NCBI GenBank assembly: GCA_902613175.1
Contig: CACMGJ010000002.1
Span: forward strand, 1-64,000
Length of the DNA: 64,000 nt
Direction: 5' to 3'
Origin: Halieaceae bacterium
GTDB taxonomy: Bacteria; Pseudomonadota; Gammaproteobacteria; Pseudomonadales; Halieaceae
This document shows positions 1 through 7,547 of the stretch, piece after piece (the stretch's first letter is position 1; each line of letters starts with the position of its first letter). Both the position numbers and the translations under genes were made by a program. The notes beneath the pieces are model-generated. The model had not been told where the DNA came from and did not search any database. It saw only the letters and a program-made list of their open reading frames with translations.

Positions 1-1
1 C

Positions 2-967
2 GGCTACCTCGAAATTGAGCCTGTAGACCCTGACAGTAAACCTAGATGGCATTGGCCTAGAAGCATAGGAAGAAACAGCGATGTGGAACTTCCAAAAGCC
101 GCATTTATCCATATGGAATTATTTTATGGAGTTGATGGGCGCATTTCGGAAATAAAGCTGAAATTTTGTTCTGTGGGTAATTCCACCGATCTTTTGGACG
201 CCAATAATGTTAGCGGGCGTGCTTGTAAAACGCTGGCCAGATCATATGAGCGGTGGTTCGATAATTGGAAGATGGTGCCAGTCATAGACTCCTATTCAAA
301 AATCCCTCGGGTCACTGATTGGAAACGTTATATTCGAAACAGAGTCACCAGGGAATGTTGGTCGCAAACGAGGTGTTGGGAGAACTGGTCATCTGACGAT
401 GGCACCTACACCGATTTACCGAAAAGACAAATACGATCTCTCAATGATGCCATTAAAGCAGAGAATTGGAGTCGGCTAGCAGACTTAGCTCTTAAAAGGG
501 CAGACCAGCATCTTTTATATCGGTATTACGCTGGTTTGGGTTTGGCAAAACAAGGGTTTATCGAAGGTGCAGAATCACACTGGCTCTATTTTTTAGAGAA
601 CTCGGCCTACCAATATCCGAAATTCTCTGCGAACGCGGCTACCGCCCTCATCGGTAACTTCTATGGCCAAGGGGAAGATGGAAAGGTGGTATCAACTGGG
701 CGACATTTCGACTTAGAGCAGTTCAGGAGAGACTTCCCCGACAGTAGTTTATCTACGTCCGTGACTGTCGGGCAGATACAATACTTTTCCTCTTTATCCC
801 TTATGGAGAGACCCAGAATTGCCAGTGCACTAAAGGGTTTCATGCAACTTCAAGAGGACGAGCTTGTAGGAAGCGATCCCGATATTAGATCTTTGGTCAA
901 CGAGCAATTATACGGTCTACTAAAACAGATTAAGGAGGTTGCGCATGCTGAAGGTCGTGCCAGATGA
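2..967 (+). CDS. Hypothetical protein, 5' end cut by window edge
   Basis: The reading frame is open to the left edge of the window, so the gene starts outside it; the GTG at 83 is probably internal. About 321 residues are visible. I do not recognise the family. The middle (near residues 145-195 of the visible part) has an alternating helical pattern of Leu, Ala and Tyr resembling a tetratricopeptide or Sel1-like repeat, but no clear consensus. It is rich in Trp, Tyr and Arg, with no membrane segment in the visible part. Its end overlaps the next gene by 23 bases, suggesting translational coupling with the epoxide-hydrolase-like gene. It may be element cargo. No function is proposed. Confidence 0.6.
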   Translation, partial: GYLEIEPVDPDSKPRWHWPRSIGRNSDVELPKAAFIHMELFYGVDGRISEIKLKFCSVGNSTDLLDANNVSGRACKTLARSYERWFDNWKMVPVIDSYSKIPRVTDWKRYIRNRVTRECWSQTRCWENWSSDDGTYTDLPKRQIRSLNDAIKAENWSRLADLALKRADQHLLYRYYAGLGLAKQGFIEGAESHWLYFLENSAYQYPKFSANAATALIGNFYGQGEDGKVVSTGRHFDLEQFRRDFPDSSLSTSVTVGQIQYFSSLSLMERPRIASALKGFMQLQEDELVGSDPDIRSLVNEQLYGLLKQIKEVAHAEGRAR

Positions 968-1871
968 GCTGAAGAATCCTGAAATAGGGACATCTATGGT
1001 TGTTGTCGGCTCAGGTATGACATTTGAGGTTGATCATTGTGGAGATGGTGATGAGTTGGCGCTCTGTTTGCACGGTTTTCCGGAGCACAGTTTCTCTTGG
1101 CGTCATCAATTACCAGTGTTAGCTGAGCAAGGGTTCACGGCTTGGGCGCCAAATCTGAGAGGCTACGGTAACACTACACGCCCCGCCAAATTAAAAGATT
1201 ATGCGCTCGATAAGCTTGTCGAGGATGTTGCGCAACTGATTATTGCGAGTGAGAAAAAAAAGGTGACCCTTATCGGTCATGATTGGGGAGGTATAATTGC
1301 TTGGGAATTCGCAATCACTGATCGCTTACCTTTGGAGCGGCTAATCATTTGTAACGGCCCGCACATGCGCGCTTACGTCGATACTTTGGGATGGTCTCAA
1401 CTTCTTAAAAGTTGGTACGTATTTTATTTTCAAATACCGTGGCTACCGGAGTACTTGGCCGGGCTGCAAGGCGCACGGGCAATTGGGGATATGATCAAGA
1501 AAACTAATAAAAATGGAGCCGCGTTTCCTCCGGAGGTTATCGAAGTTTACAGGCGCAACGCGTCACAATCCGGGGCATTAAAAGCGATGATTAACTTCTA
1601 TCGAGCTTATCGCTTCGGGTGGTGGGAGCGTGAGCGACAATGGCGAGATAACCTACACGGGCCGATAACTACAAGCACGCTTTTAATCTGGGGCGATGGA
1701 GATAAATTTTTAGACAAAGCGATAGCCACCAACACAAATAGTTATGTGAAAGATCTACAGATAAGATTTATCGAGGGCGCTTCTCATTGGGTTCAACAAG
1801 AACGTCCCGACGAGGTTAACCAATTAATTGAAGAGTTTGTTACCCAAACGATGCGCACGGCAAACGACTAA
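945..1871 (+). CDS. Alpha/beta hydrolase, epoxide hydrolase-like
   Basis: About 308 residues with a complete alpha/beta-hydrolase fold signature of the soluble epoxide hydrolase and haloalkane dehalogenase group. An HGFPEH oxyanion-hole motif lies near residue 45. The nucleophile elbow GHDWGG near residue 108 has Asp as nucleophile. An acidic residue sits in IWGDGDKF near residue 250, and the catalytic His in ASHW near residue 281. Asp rather than Ser in the elbow points to hydrolysis of epoxides or halides through an ester intermediate; the substrate is unknown. The ATG at 945 is preferred because a strong AGGAGG ribosome site lies just upstream; an in-frame TTG at 939 lies against that site. 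There is no signal peptide, so it is cytoplasmic. It is probably co-transcribed with the preceding gene. Confidence 0.85.
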   Translation: MLKVVPDELKNPEIGTSMVVVGSGMTFEVDHCGDGDELALCLHGFPEHSFSWRHQLPVLAEQGFTAWAPNLRGYGNTTRPAKLKDYALDKLVEDVAQLIIASEKKKVTLIGHDWGGIIAWEFAITDRLPLERLIICNGPHMRAYVDTLGWSQLLKSWYVFYFQIPWLPEYLAGLQGARAIGDMIKKTNKNGAAFPPEVIEVYRRNASQSGALKAMINFYRAYRFGWWERERQWRDNLHGPITTSTLLIWGDGDKFLDKAIATNTNSYVKDLQIRFIEGASHWVQQERPDEVNQLIEEFVTQTMRTAND

Positions 1872-1985
1872 CTTCACGAATCCCACGTATGCTCCGGTTC
1901 TGCGCATTCTTTGGCGACCGCAATATTTGCGTTTCTTGTTTTTAACGCAAATTCATCCTGTAGCAGTAGTTTCCTGCCAGATACA

Positions 1986-2291
1986 TTAGAGGTCGGTTTT
2001 AGTTCCCCATTCGTAGGTTTGCAGACCGCCCTCGAAACCGTCCTTTAGGAGGTCGCCCGTCTCATCGAGATCACCCCGTTCAGTTCTCCAACTTACATAG
2101 TTGTCGTGAGCGGAAAACGTTTCCCACTCCTCTATTAACGTATAGGTCGACGCGGATTCGTCTACGTAAACATCAACCTTCAAGCACCCCTCGAAAGCAC
2201 GGGTGTCGCCTAATACGTCTTTGAAAAAGTTCCCCAGCGCCTCAAACTTCCCGTCCGCCGCTTTAAAGTTTTTGACCACTAACGCCGCCAT
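1986..2291 (-). CDS. ABM-domain (YgiN-like) putative monooxygenase
   Basis: About 101 residues with the pattern of an antibiotic biosynthesis monooxygenase (ABM) dimeric alpha/beta-barrel domain. It begins with a beta-strand containing ALVVKNFK. An amphipathic helix follows, then GCLKVDVYVDE and a strand ending EEWETFSAHDNYVSW, which is the characteristic W-x-s-x-x-a-h-x-x-h-x-x-s pattern. Proteins of this fold oxidise quinones or polyketides without cofactors, or act in stress response; the substrate cannot be told. The ATG at 2291 has GGAGG four bases upstream; an upstream in-frame TTG at 2309 lacks one. It follows the small membrane protein gene by 18 bases, so the two form an operon. It converges with the hydrolase gene. 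Confidence 0.75.
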   Translation of the reverse strand: MAALVVKNFKAADGKFEALGNFFKDVLGDTRAFEGCLKVDVYVDESASTYTLIEEWETFSAHDNYVSWRTERGDLDETGDLLKDGFEGGLQTYEWGTKTDL

Positions 2292-2309
2292 ATCGCCTCC
2301 ATAAGTCAA

Positions 2310-2522
2310 TTAGTCATCCTCCTGATCCAACGGCTTCTCATTGTCTTTTTCCCGTTGGAGCAGAATAATTAATACTATGAGCAAAAAGGGTAACCCCCAC
2401 GTAGTGGTCTCCCAATCGCCTCGAGGGAAACCTAGACCACCAAAGAAGTGGTCTGCCATATCCCAAAGCATAAAAATTGTTATCGCACCGCCTAAAAGTA
2501 GATATATCAGAGACTTATTCAT
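2310..2522 (-). CDS. Small two-helix membrane protein
   Basis: Seventy residues with two hydrophobic segments, at about residues 4-20 and 43-58, separated by a short loop containing GGLGFPRGDWETT. The C-terminus is highly charged and acidic. I do not recognise a family. It is directly upstream of the ABM-domain gene on the same strand, and a GGGGTAAG-like ribosome site precedes the ATG. The topology suggests an inner-membrane hairpin with both ends on one side. Function unknown. Confidence 0.6.
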   Translation of the reverse strand: MNKSLIYLLLGGAITIFMLWDMADHFFGGLGFPRGDWETTTWGLPFLLIVLIILLQREKDNEKPLDQEDD

Positions 2523-2869
2523 CGACTTACCCCAAGCAAGTTCTTCACGGCCATAAAGTACGAGGTCTCACGTTAAATACTCGTCTATTCGCATGTCATT
2601 ATCAAACCTTCGGGCATAAGTTTTAAAGTCATCAATTTAGGGGTGTGCGACTAATAAGAAGCAAAATCTAACTCTTTAACATCCCCAAGACCCTCATAAA
2701 ACCTACGTTTCAGCGAAGAATATTCGATAAAAAATCAATTAATTCAGTGACTTATGATTGGTGGTGTGGGCACCTGCATATGCACACACATCTCGGGTAG
2801 TGATGGTTCAAGGAGCGATCTGTCGCAAATCCTTCTCGTGAGGCAATGGTCATATTGACTAACCAGTGT
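2523..2869. other. Intergenic stretch of about 350 bases without a supported gene
   Basis: This AT-rich stretch separates two minus-strand genes. I found no open frame with coding character, no tRNA and no convincing hairpin with a T-run. It should hold the promoter for the small membrane protein and ABM-domain genes and the end of the DUF3592-like transcript. No specific site can be defended. Confidence 0.4.
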
Positions 2870-3346
2870 TCATCCAGCTCGCAGGGAAATCAGAAGACTT
2901 ATGAACATTAATGGGATGTAGGTCAGAACCAGTAGCAAAGCTGGAAGCCAAAAAGCTTTCCAAAATATTGCCCACCTTGGAGGTGGCTTGTGTAACCAAT
3001 GCTCTGCGGGTGAGTCTCGATAATAGAACACAGTCACCTCATAGCCTTTAGGATATTCCTTCCGCATTTTATCTTCAAATTCTTGAGGGTTCGTCCAATT
3101 GTCTAACTCACGATAAAAAGAGCCAAAGTAACGCTTATCAGAGACTGAATAGCCGTAGGACACAATGACATAACCATTGGGAGAGGCACTGCTGGGCGGA
3201 AGATGCAAGTACCCAACGTCGACAACGCTTCCAGTTACGACATCATCACCCAAAGTGACGGGCCATCTTTTCGCATAACGGTCGTAAGTCCAGAGAGCGA
3301 ACATGATCGCTAAGACAACTTGTATGGCGTAAATGATTTCCAGCAT
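2870..3346 (-). CDS. DUF3592-like membrane protein
   Basis: A protein of 158 residues with a hydrophobic helix at the N-terminus (residues 3-18) and a long hydrophobic region near the C-terminus (about 128-155). Between them is a mainly beta soluble domain containing VSYGYSVSDKRYFGSFY and VTVFYYRDSPAEHWL. This layout, with a Y-x-V/Y-x-Y strand and a Y-h-P/D-x-x-P-x-x-x-x-L turn, matches DUF3592 family proteins, whose biochemical role is not established. It sits 29 bases downstream of the possible lipoprotein gene and is likely in the same transcript. Confidence 0.6.
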   Translation of the reverse strand: MLEIIYAIQVVLAIMFALWTYDRYAKRWPVTLGDDVVTGSVVDVGYLHLPPSSASPNGYVIVSYGYSVSDKRYFGSFYRELDNWTNPQEFEDKMRKEYPKGYEVTVFYYRDSPAEHWLHKPPPRWAIFWKAFWLPALLLVLTYIPLMFISLLISLRAG

Positions 3347-3375
3347 TAGTACGCTAAATGAAATTGATTTCCTTA

Positions 3376-3777
3376 TCAGTCATTTGCTCTTAGAAATCTC
3401 ACGGCCTCATTTTCTTGCTTCTTATCTTCAAATTTATATATCACTTCGAGTCTCCGACAAATTCCTGCATCCATCCTCGTAACACACACTCTGGTAAGCC
3501 CTGGCCTCAGATTTCTTTCGACAATGTCCACACTATCGTTTCTATAAAAGCCTGGCTTGTTGAAGACTAAGAGATAGGCTTCTCGACCGCGCGTTCTTAC
3601 AATTATTGATTGTCTGTCCGCGTCGCGAAAACGTTGGAACTCAAAATCGAATACTTGCTCCAAAGGCTCTAACCCCAGCTGAGAGTACCTCTCTGGTAAC
3701 CCATCTGAATCCTCATCTACGGAGGCACAACTCACAGACAACAAAATTGACGCGCAAATTAACAAGTGTTTTTTCAT
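3376..3777 (-). CDS. Putative secreted protein or lipoprotein
   Basis: A protein of 133 residues starting with a classical export signal: two lysines, a hydrophobic core (LLICASILLSVS) and a Cys at residue 17. The Cys would be the lipidated residue of a lipoprotein. The lipobox is imperfect because Ser rather than Leu precedes it at -3, so simple secretion is possible. The mature part is charged, with predicted beta-strands and three further Cys. I do not recognise a family. It lies between the helicase gene and the DUF3592-like gene, all reading the same way. Confidence 0.6.
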   Translation of the reverse strand: MKKHLLICASILLSVSCASVDEDSDGLPERYSQLGLEPLEQVFDFEFQRFRDADRQSIIVRTRGREAYLLVFNKPGFYRNDSVDIVERNLRPGLTRVCVTRMDAGICRRLEVIYKFEDKKQENEAVRFLRAND

Positions 3778-3852
3778 GAATTCATTGATCCCTCACAAAC
3801 TGAAAATTCAGTGTAGGAAGGAAATTCAGAAAAATCAGGGCATCAACTCTCA

Positions 3853-5355
3853 CTATCTCCTCATCAAATCAAGGTGGGTTCCGAAATCGCCATCATGTGA
3901 AGTTCCGCGAGACATCTCCGTAGCAGAAATGTATCCAGGATCGTCAGTCAGGTAGATTGTCTTTGTTGGATCAACTTTATGCTCAAGTCTAAGTTTTGAT
4001 CCTTGACTACGGGGTAGGCGATAGGAGTTACGGATAAAGAAACGTCTTCGCAGACCATCGTACTTATGCTTGTTCGTATCACTGAGTCCGGCTTCCGCTA
4101 ACTTGTATACGAATTGATTCCGCTTGATATCGTATTTTTCCCAAACCTCCTCAAAGTCGCTTGCAACAAAGCAGATTCGTTCCGGGTGCTGGTTAATAAT
4201 CTCTTTGATGTCTGAGACCGAGTAATCGGTGACCATGTTGATCACCATTTTTTTGTCATCAGTCGTTAACGGTGGAGATTCGATCCGCACGTTAGATATA
4301 TCTGTGACTGCTAGTAGGCCGGCAATCGCGGCGAATCCGTCTTCATTGTAGAGCCAGTTGGTATACCCCTCGAAGTAGTCGTCTTTGGCGGCTTGACTCT
4401 CGAATTCGGTATCCCATCTATTAACGAAAAATCGTCGATCGCCTGGCTCTATGAATGTTGGCTCTTTTTGACCGAACATGATCAGCTGGGCAGGTATGTA
4501 CCATTTTTTGAAATGTTCATGCTTCCGCGAGGATTCGATGAATGTCTGGCCGGTGTTACTTTTGATGGTGTTGTAATCAACTGACCCCTTCTTGATATTG
4601 GTTTCATCAACTACAGCCCAGGTGCAGGTAAAAATATCGACCTGCGAGCCGCTGGTGAGCGCGCTTTCATTTGACACTGTTCGGACAGCAGATTCTCCAA
4701 AAACCGTGTTTAGCATGTTTGCGAACAAGGATTTCCCGTACCCTTGCTTGCCCCAAAAATAGAAGGCGACATGCGGTTTCTGGCCTTTTCTGAAATCATG
4801 GATCTGATACCGATAGGCCAGCATTCTTATGACGTAGCCTGCTTTGCTCTCAGGATGGTCAAGATCCATAAATTCGTCTGAGAGCATGAGCTGAAGATGC
4901 TCGATAAAAGGCGCGGCCCCATCATTCGATCTCGCTTCCTCAATTGAGCTAAAAGCTTTTGGACCGCAGGTGGGCTTTCTCCAACTATTTGGGAAATAGA
5001 GACCGTTTAATTTAATAACGGGAGCCTCAAATCCCGGGTAATACTGCGGCTCTTTCACGATAGGAAAGAAGTTAGTGTTCTTGATTAGCTGACACAGGTC
5101 ATTGTTAGAAGAATATACATTGCCTGGCTCGTAACCGGCGGGCATTGAATCAATAACCATCGGAATAATGTGCTCGAGTGTCAGATTCGAAGTGCCTGTT
5201 TTCACGTCATAGTAGTGGCGTTGATTTCCTTGCATGCGCGAGAAAAAGATTCGTTTCTTTAGGCCTTCAACTACCTCGCGGACAGCCTTGCGCTTTAGAG
5301 CCAGTTGTTCATCGTGATCACTAACTTCAACGTTGATTGATTCTACGGTTCCCAT
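3853..5355 (-). CDS. DUF5906-type phage primase-helicase (SF3)
   Basis: About 500 residues. The centre has a Walker A motif (GKQGYGKS) followed by a Walker B-like VVDETN and a sensor segment with FGQKEPTFIEPGDRRFF. This order is that of superfamily 3 helicases of phages, satellites and plasmids, in particular the DUF5906 family often fused to or paired with a primase. No primase catalytic motif is seen in the N-terminal 150 residues. Its expected role is melting or unwinding at the element's own replication origin. Starts: ATG at 5355 has GAGG five bases upstream; ATG at 5376 and TTG at 5409 are in frame but poorly supported. It overlaps the preceding small gene by about 29 bases. C-terminal residues from about 370 on resemble a winged-helix tail. 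Confidence 0.75.
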   Translation of the reverse strand: MGTVESINVEVSDHDEQLALKRKAVREVVEGLKKRIFFSRMQGNQRHYYDVKTGTSNLTLEHIIPMVIDSMPAGYEPGNVYSSNNDLCQLIKNTNFFPIVKEPQYYPGFEAPVIKLNGLYFPNSWRKPTCGPKAFSSIEEARSNDGAAPFIEHLQLMLSDEFMDLDHPESKAGYVIRMLAYRYQIHDFRKGQKPHVAFYFWGKQGYGKSLFANMLNTVFGESAVRTVSNESALTSGSQVDIFTCTWAVVDETNIKKGSVDYNTIKSNTGQTFIESSRKHEHFKKWYIPAQLIMFGQKEPTFIEPGDRRFFVNRWDTEFESQAAKDDYFEGYTNWLYNEDGFAAIAGLLAVTDISNVRIESPPLTTDDKKMVINMVTDYSVSDIKEIINQHPERICFVASDFEEVWEKYDIKRNQFVYKLAEAGLSDTNKHKYDGLRRRFFIRNSYRLPRSQGSKLRLEHKVDPTKTIYLTDDPGYISATEMSRGTSHDGDFGTHLDLMRR

Positions 5356-5539
5356 AACGACCTCGCTCGGCTTCATGATCAGCGCATTGGGTTTTGGATT
5401 GCACAGCAAAGGTCAGCATCGCCTTTACCGCCTGAGTAACATTGAGAGGGACGCCCTGTGTTTCCAGCACGCGCTGGCAATCAAGGGCAAGTTCCCTAGG
5501 GACGGTGATTTTTAAGCAGTCTCGTTTCTGTTCTTTCAT
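5327..5539 (-). CDS. Small putative DNA-binding protein upstream of helicase
   Basis: Seventy residues, basic, beginning MKEQKRDCLKITVP and followed by two predicted helices. A basic strand followed by two helices fits a ribbon-helix-helix regulator or a small phage repressor, but the match is weak. It overlaps the start of the helicase gene, which implies translational coupling and a role in controlling or assisting element replication. The last 15 residues are very rich in Arg. The upstream 150 bases hold regularly spaced TGCCA repeats. Confidence 0.5.
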   Translation of the reverse strand: MKEQKRDCLKITVPRELALDCQRVLETQGVPLNVTQAVKAMLTFAVQSKTQCADHEAERGRYGNRRINQR

Positions 5540-5645
5540 CTAATTAACTCCCATCTAATGCCACTTTGGTTGCGACTTCTGCCTGCTCTTCTGCCAAGCA
5601 GGCTGAAAATTTTCTCTCGATAAATTAGTTGGTTATATAAACCTC

Positions 5646-5668
5646 TGCCACTTTTGCCAGTTATGCCA
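5646..5668. repeat. Iteron-like TGCCA repeats between integrase and helicase genes
   Basis: TGCCA occurs at 5646, 5655 and 5664, spaced exactly nine bases apart, with similar flanks. Further TGCCA copies occur near 5580-5620, around a GCCTGC/GCAGGC inverted repeat. Regular short direct repeats next to a replication helicase gene resemble iterons or a repressor operator. This is inference; no binding protein is known. Confidence 0.35.
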
Positions 5669-5693
5669 GGTAAATCCGATATCGCTATGGTGG

Positions 5694-7202
5694 TTACCTA
5701 ATTTGTGCAACGTTGGGCGCTGCGACCACTTGCTCATCAAGCTCAAGCAGATGTTGGTGGATTTGAATCGAAGCCTGAAAAAGTTGCCTCATTGCTTCCG
5801 AGGAATCAGCGAGTCCCGCGTTGCCGTAGTGAAGCATTTGCTTGTTCATGATCGTGCTCGACCATCCACAAATCGCTTCAATATGGAGGGGGTTTGCATT
5901 ATTGGAGGTTCCGTTCAGCCGAATGGTGTGCCTCAAGCAATGGCAGGTGTACCTTCCCTCGAATAGCTTCTTGATTCTATTTCGTGGGGTGGCCGAGGGG
6001 TCTTTCACATCAAGGCGACTGATGGCTTCTTTAATGTTTGTCTTGATAACTGAGAGGCCAAGCACAATTGGAATGACTCGTGTTCTCGCGGTCGTCTTAC
6101 CTTTACGAACGATGATGTGTGGGTAATTCCCCTCAAGATGCAGATCATCGGTTTTGAGAGTTCGTATTTCCTGGGCCATCATTCCACCCTGAAGTTCAAG
6201 GAGATGTACTGCCGATACCCAATCATGTTCGTTGGAAAGACAGTGGTTTACGAGTGTAATTTGATCCTCGATTGATAAAGGTGGGCGCTCCTTTTCTTGA
6301 TGGCTAGGTACTTTGGGAATTCGGAAGGTGGGCCACTTAGGCCGTTGCTTTAGAGCCATCACGTTCAGCGCAGAGACAACCTCTTTGAGTTCCCTTGTTG
6401 CTGTGGTTGGAGCCACTTGTTTTATTCGCTCAGCGACTTGATCTTCCAAGGCGTCGTCGATCAGTTGCTGTGTGTCTGGCGTGACGATGTGGTCACCAAC
6501 TCGCGCCAGAAATCTGTCCCATCTCTTTTGCATGCGTTTGACGACTCTATTGTCAGGATCGTCAAAGCCATTGAATTCGAGATAATCTTGCCAGTACGAT
6601 GTGAGCGTTTTCGGTTGACGACTCCGAACACTTGTTGCCGCTTCAGCGGCTCTTAGTTGCGCAATTTCCTGGATTGTCGGTTCTGCTTTTATCACCTCAG
6701 AAAAGAGGCCGCCTTCCGAAATGCCTAGCTTTGCTTTCAGCTCGTCGACCCGATCGCTCGGGCCAGAAATGCCGGGAAAGAATATGCGCATTAGGTCATC
6801 GCTAGTTAGCTTCCGACCAACCCGTTCTTCGATGCCCTCTAATCCATGTCGTTTGATGAATTCGGGGCCAATGTTGTGAGGTGCCAGGTCACCACGATCT
6901 AGGTTGGCTTTTCTCAGGTATTCAGCCGCTAACGCTTCTAGCTCGTTTTCTGTGAATGCGTCGATGCTGGTGTTCCTCAGAGACTTTACCAGAGCGTCAT
7001 ATCTTAATTTCGCAGGTTTAGCGGCCTCGAAGGCTTCATCAAAAGTCGCTGTCGCATCGACTGGGAGGTATTCTTGGAAGTGCTTCTTGCCGAAGGTTAA
7101 CTCGACATCTACCGGTATCTTTTTTCGGAAACGGACACGGCCCATGTTTTCCCCGACGTTAGGAGGCCATCGCTTTCCCTTAGAGTTACTTATCTTCGCC
7201 AT
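5694..7202 (-). CDS. Tyrosine recombinase / integrase
   Basis: A protein of 502 residues with the layout of a phage-type integrase. The N-terminal part contains RVRFRKKIPVDVE and resembles the DUF6538-type arm-binding start. A core-binding domain spans about 190-300, and the catalytic domain about 310-480. Visible catalytic-box residues are HCLRHT (His421, Arg424) and the nucleophile Tyr459 in LHYGNA. The position usually held by the first catalytic Arg (G-L-R-x-x-E) reads G-M-M-A-Q-E here, with an Arg further on in EIRTL. It would integrate and excise the element at the neighbouring tRNA-Leu. The ATG has GAGGGG upstream. The gene reads away from the tRNA, as usual for tRNA-targeting integrases. 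Confidence 0.88.
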   Translation of the reverse strand: MAKISNSKGKRWPPNVGENMGRVRFRKKIPVDVELTFGKKHFQEYLPVDATATFDEAFEAAKPAKLRYDALVKSLRNTSIDAFTENELEALAAEYLRKANLDRGDLAPHNIGPEFIKRHGLEGIEERVGRKLTSDDLMRIFFPGISGPSDRVDELKAKLGISEGGLFSEVIKAEPTIQEIAQLRAAEAATSVRSRQPKTLTSYWQDYLEFNGFDDPDNRVVKRMQKRWDRFLARVGDHIVTPDTQQLIDDALEDQVAERIKQVAPTTATRELKEVVSALNVMALKQRPKWPTFRIPKVPSHQEKERPPLSIEDQITLVNHCLSNEHDWVSAVHLLELQGGMMAQEIRTLKTDDLHLEGNYPHIIVRKGKTTARTRVIPIVLGLSVIKTNIKEAISRLDVKDPSATPRNRIKKLFEGRYTCHCLRHTIRLNGTSNNANPLHIEAICGWSSTIMNKQMLHYGNAGLADSSEAMRQLFQASIQIHQHLLELDEQVVAAPNVAQIR

Positions 7203-7262
7203 ACTTCAGTCCCCTCAGGACGCCTTGGTAGCGTGGTCAGACTAGCTGTTGGCCAAAAAGTT

Positions 7263-7276
7263 GTCCAAAATTGGAC
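7263..7276. repeat. Inverted repeat between integrase and tRNA
   Basis: GTCCAA and TTGGAC flank a two-base centre, and this is nested inside a wider pair of GGCC blocks at 7251 and 7283. A further CTAAG/CTTAG pair follows. The site lies between the integrase start and the putative attachment site. It could be an integrase arm site, an excisionase site or an operator. Inference only. Confidence 0.35.
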
Positions 7277-7323
7277 GAGTTTGGCCTAAGAATGGCTTAG
7301 ATAAGGGATTTTATGAGATTCTT

Positions 7324-7345
7324 TGGTGCCCAGGAGAGGACTTGA
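7324..7345. other. Probable attachment site (att) in tRNA-Leu 3' end
   Basis: The 3' acceptor and T-arm half of the tRNA-Leu gene lies at the junction between accessory and core DNA and is adjacent to the integrase gene. Integrases of this kind typically recombine within this segment and restore the tRNA. The exact core cannot be set because the partner copy was not found. Confidence 0.4.
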
Positions 7346-7410
7346 ACCTCCACGCCCTTGCGAGCACTAGCACCTGAAGCTAGCGTGTCTACCAATTTCA
7401 CCACCTGGGC
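7324..7410 (-). tRNA. tRNA-Leu (anticodon CAG)
   Basis: Read on the minus strand, this is an 87-base cloverleaf. The acceptor stem is GCCCAGG/CCTGGGC with discriminator A and encoded CCA. The D-loop carries the conserved GG, the anticodon stem is CTAGC/GCTAG around loop TTCAGGT with anticodon CAG, there is a long class II variable arm, and the T-arm contains GTTCAAGTC. It decodes CUG leucine codons. Its 3' end faces the integrase gene and is the probable attachment site of the element to the left. The rnr gene starts about 140 bases beyond its 5' end on the other strand. Confidence 0.96.
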
Positions 7411-7547
7411 AGGTAAGGCAAAACGAGGGATCGCGAGGCTAAGGGTTGGACATTTATTTGTCAATCGCATAGCCGTACACTGAGCGTATATCTCTTAGCA
7501 ATCAGCTATCCACTACCTCCACTGGCGGAATTTTGAAAAAACCCTTA

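Larger units (their letters stand above)
1..7323. mobile_element. Putative integrative element at tRNA-Leu (left end outside window)
   Basis: Seen: a tyrosine recombinase gene starts about 120 bases from the 3' end of a tRNA-Leu gene and reads away from it. It is followed on the same strand by a small possible DNA-binding protein and a phage-type superfamily 3 helicase, then by unrelated cargo genes. The stretch is visibly more AT-rich than the core genes beyond the tRNA. Known: integrases of this class commonly use tRNA 3' ends as attachment sites, and integrase plus DUF5906 helicase is typical of small prophages and phage satellites. Inference: this is such an element, with one end at the tRNA. 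I found no second copy of the tRNA 3' end to the left, so the other boundary is outside the window or too diverged. There are no capsid, portal or terminase genes here. The leftmost cargo could instead be host DNA. Confidence 0.6.

Noticed and set aside
1..7300. Second copy of the tRNA-Leu 3' end as the far attachment site
   Set aside because: No matching stretch to the acceptor/T-arm half was found by eye; it may lie outside the window.
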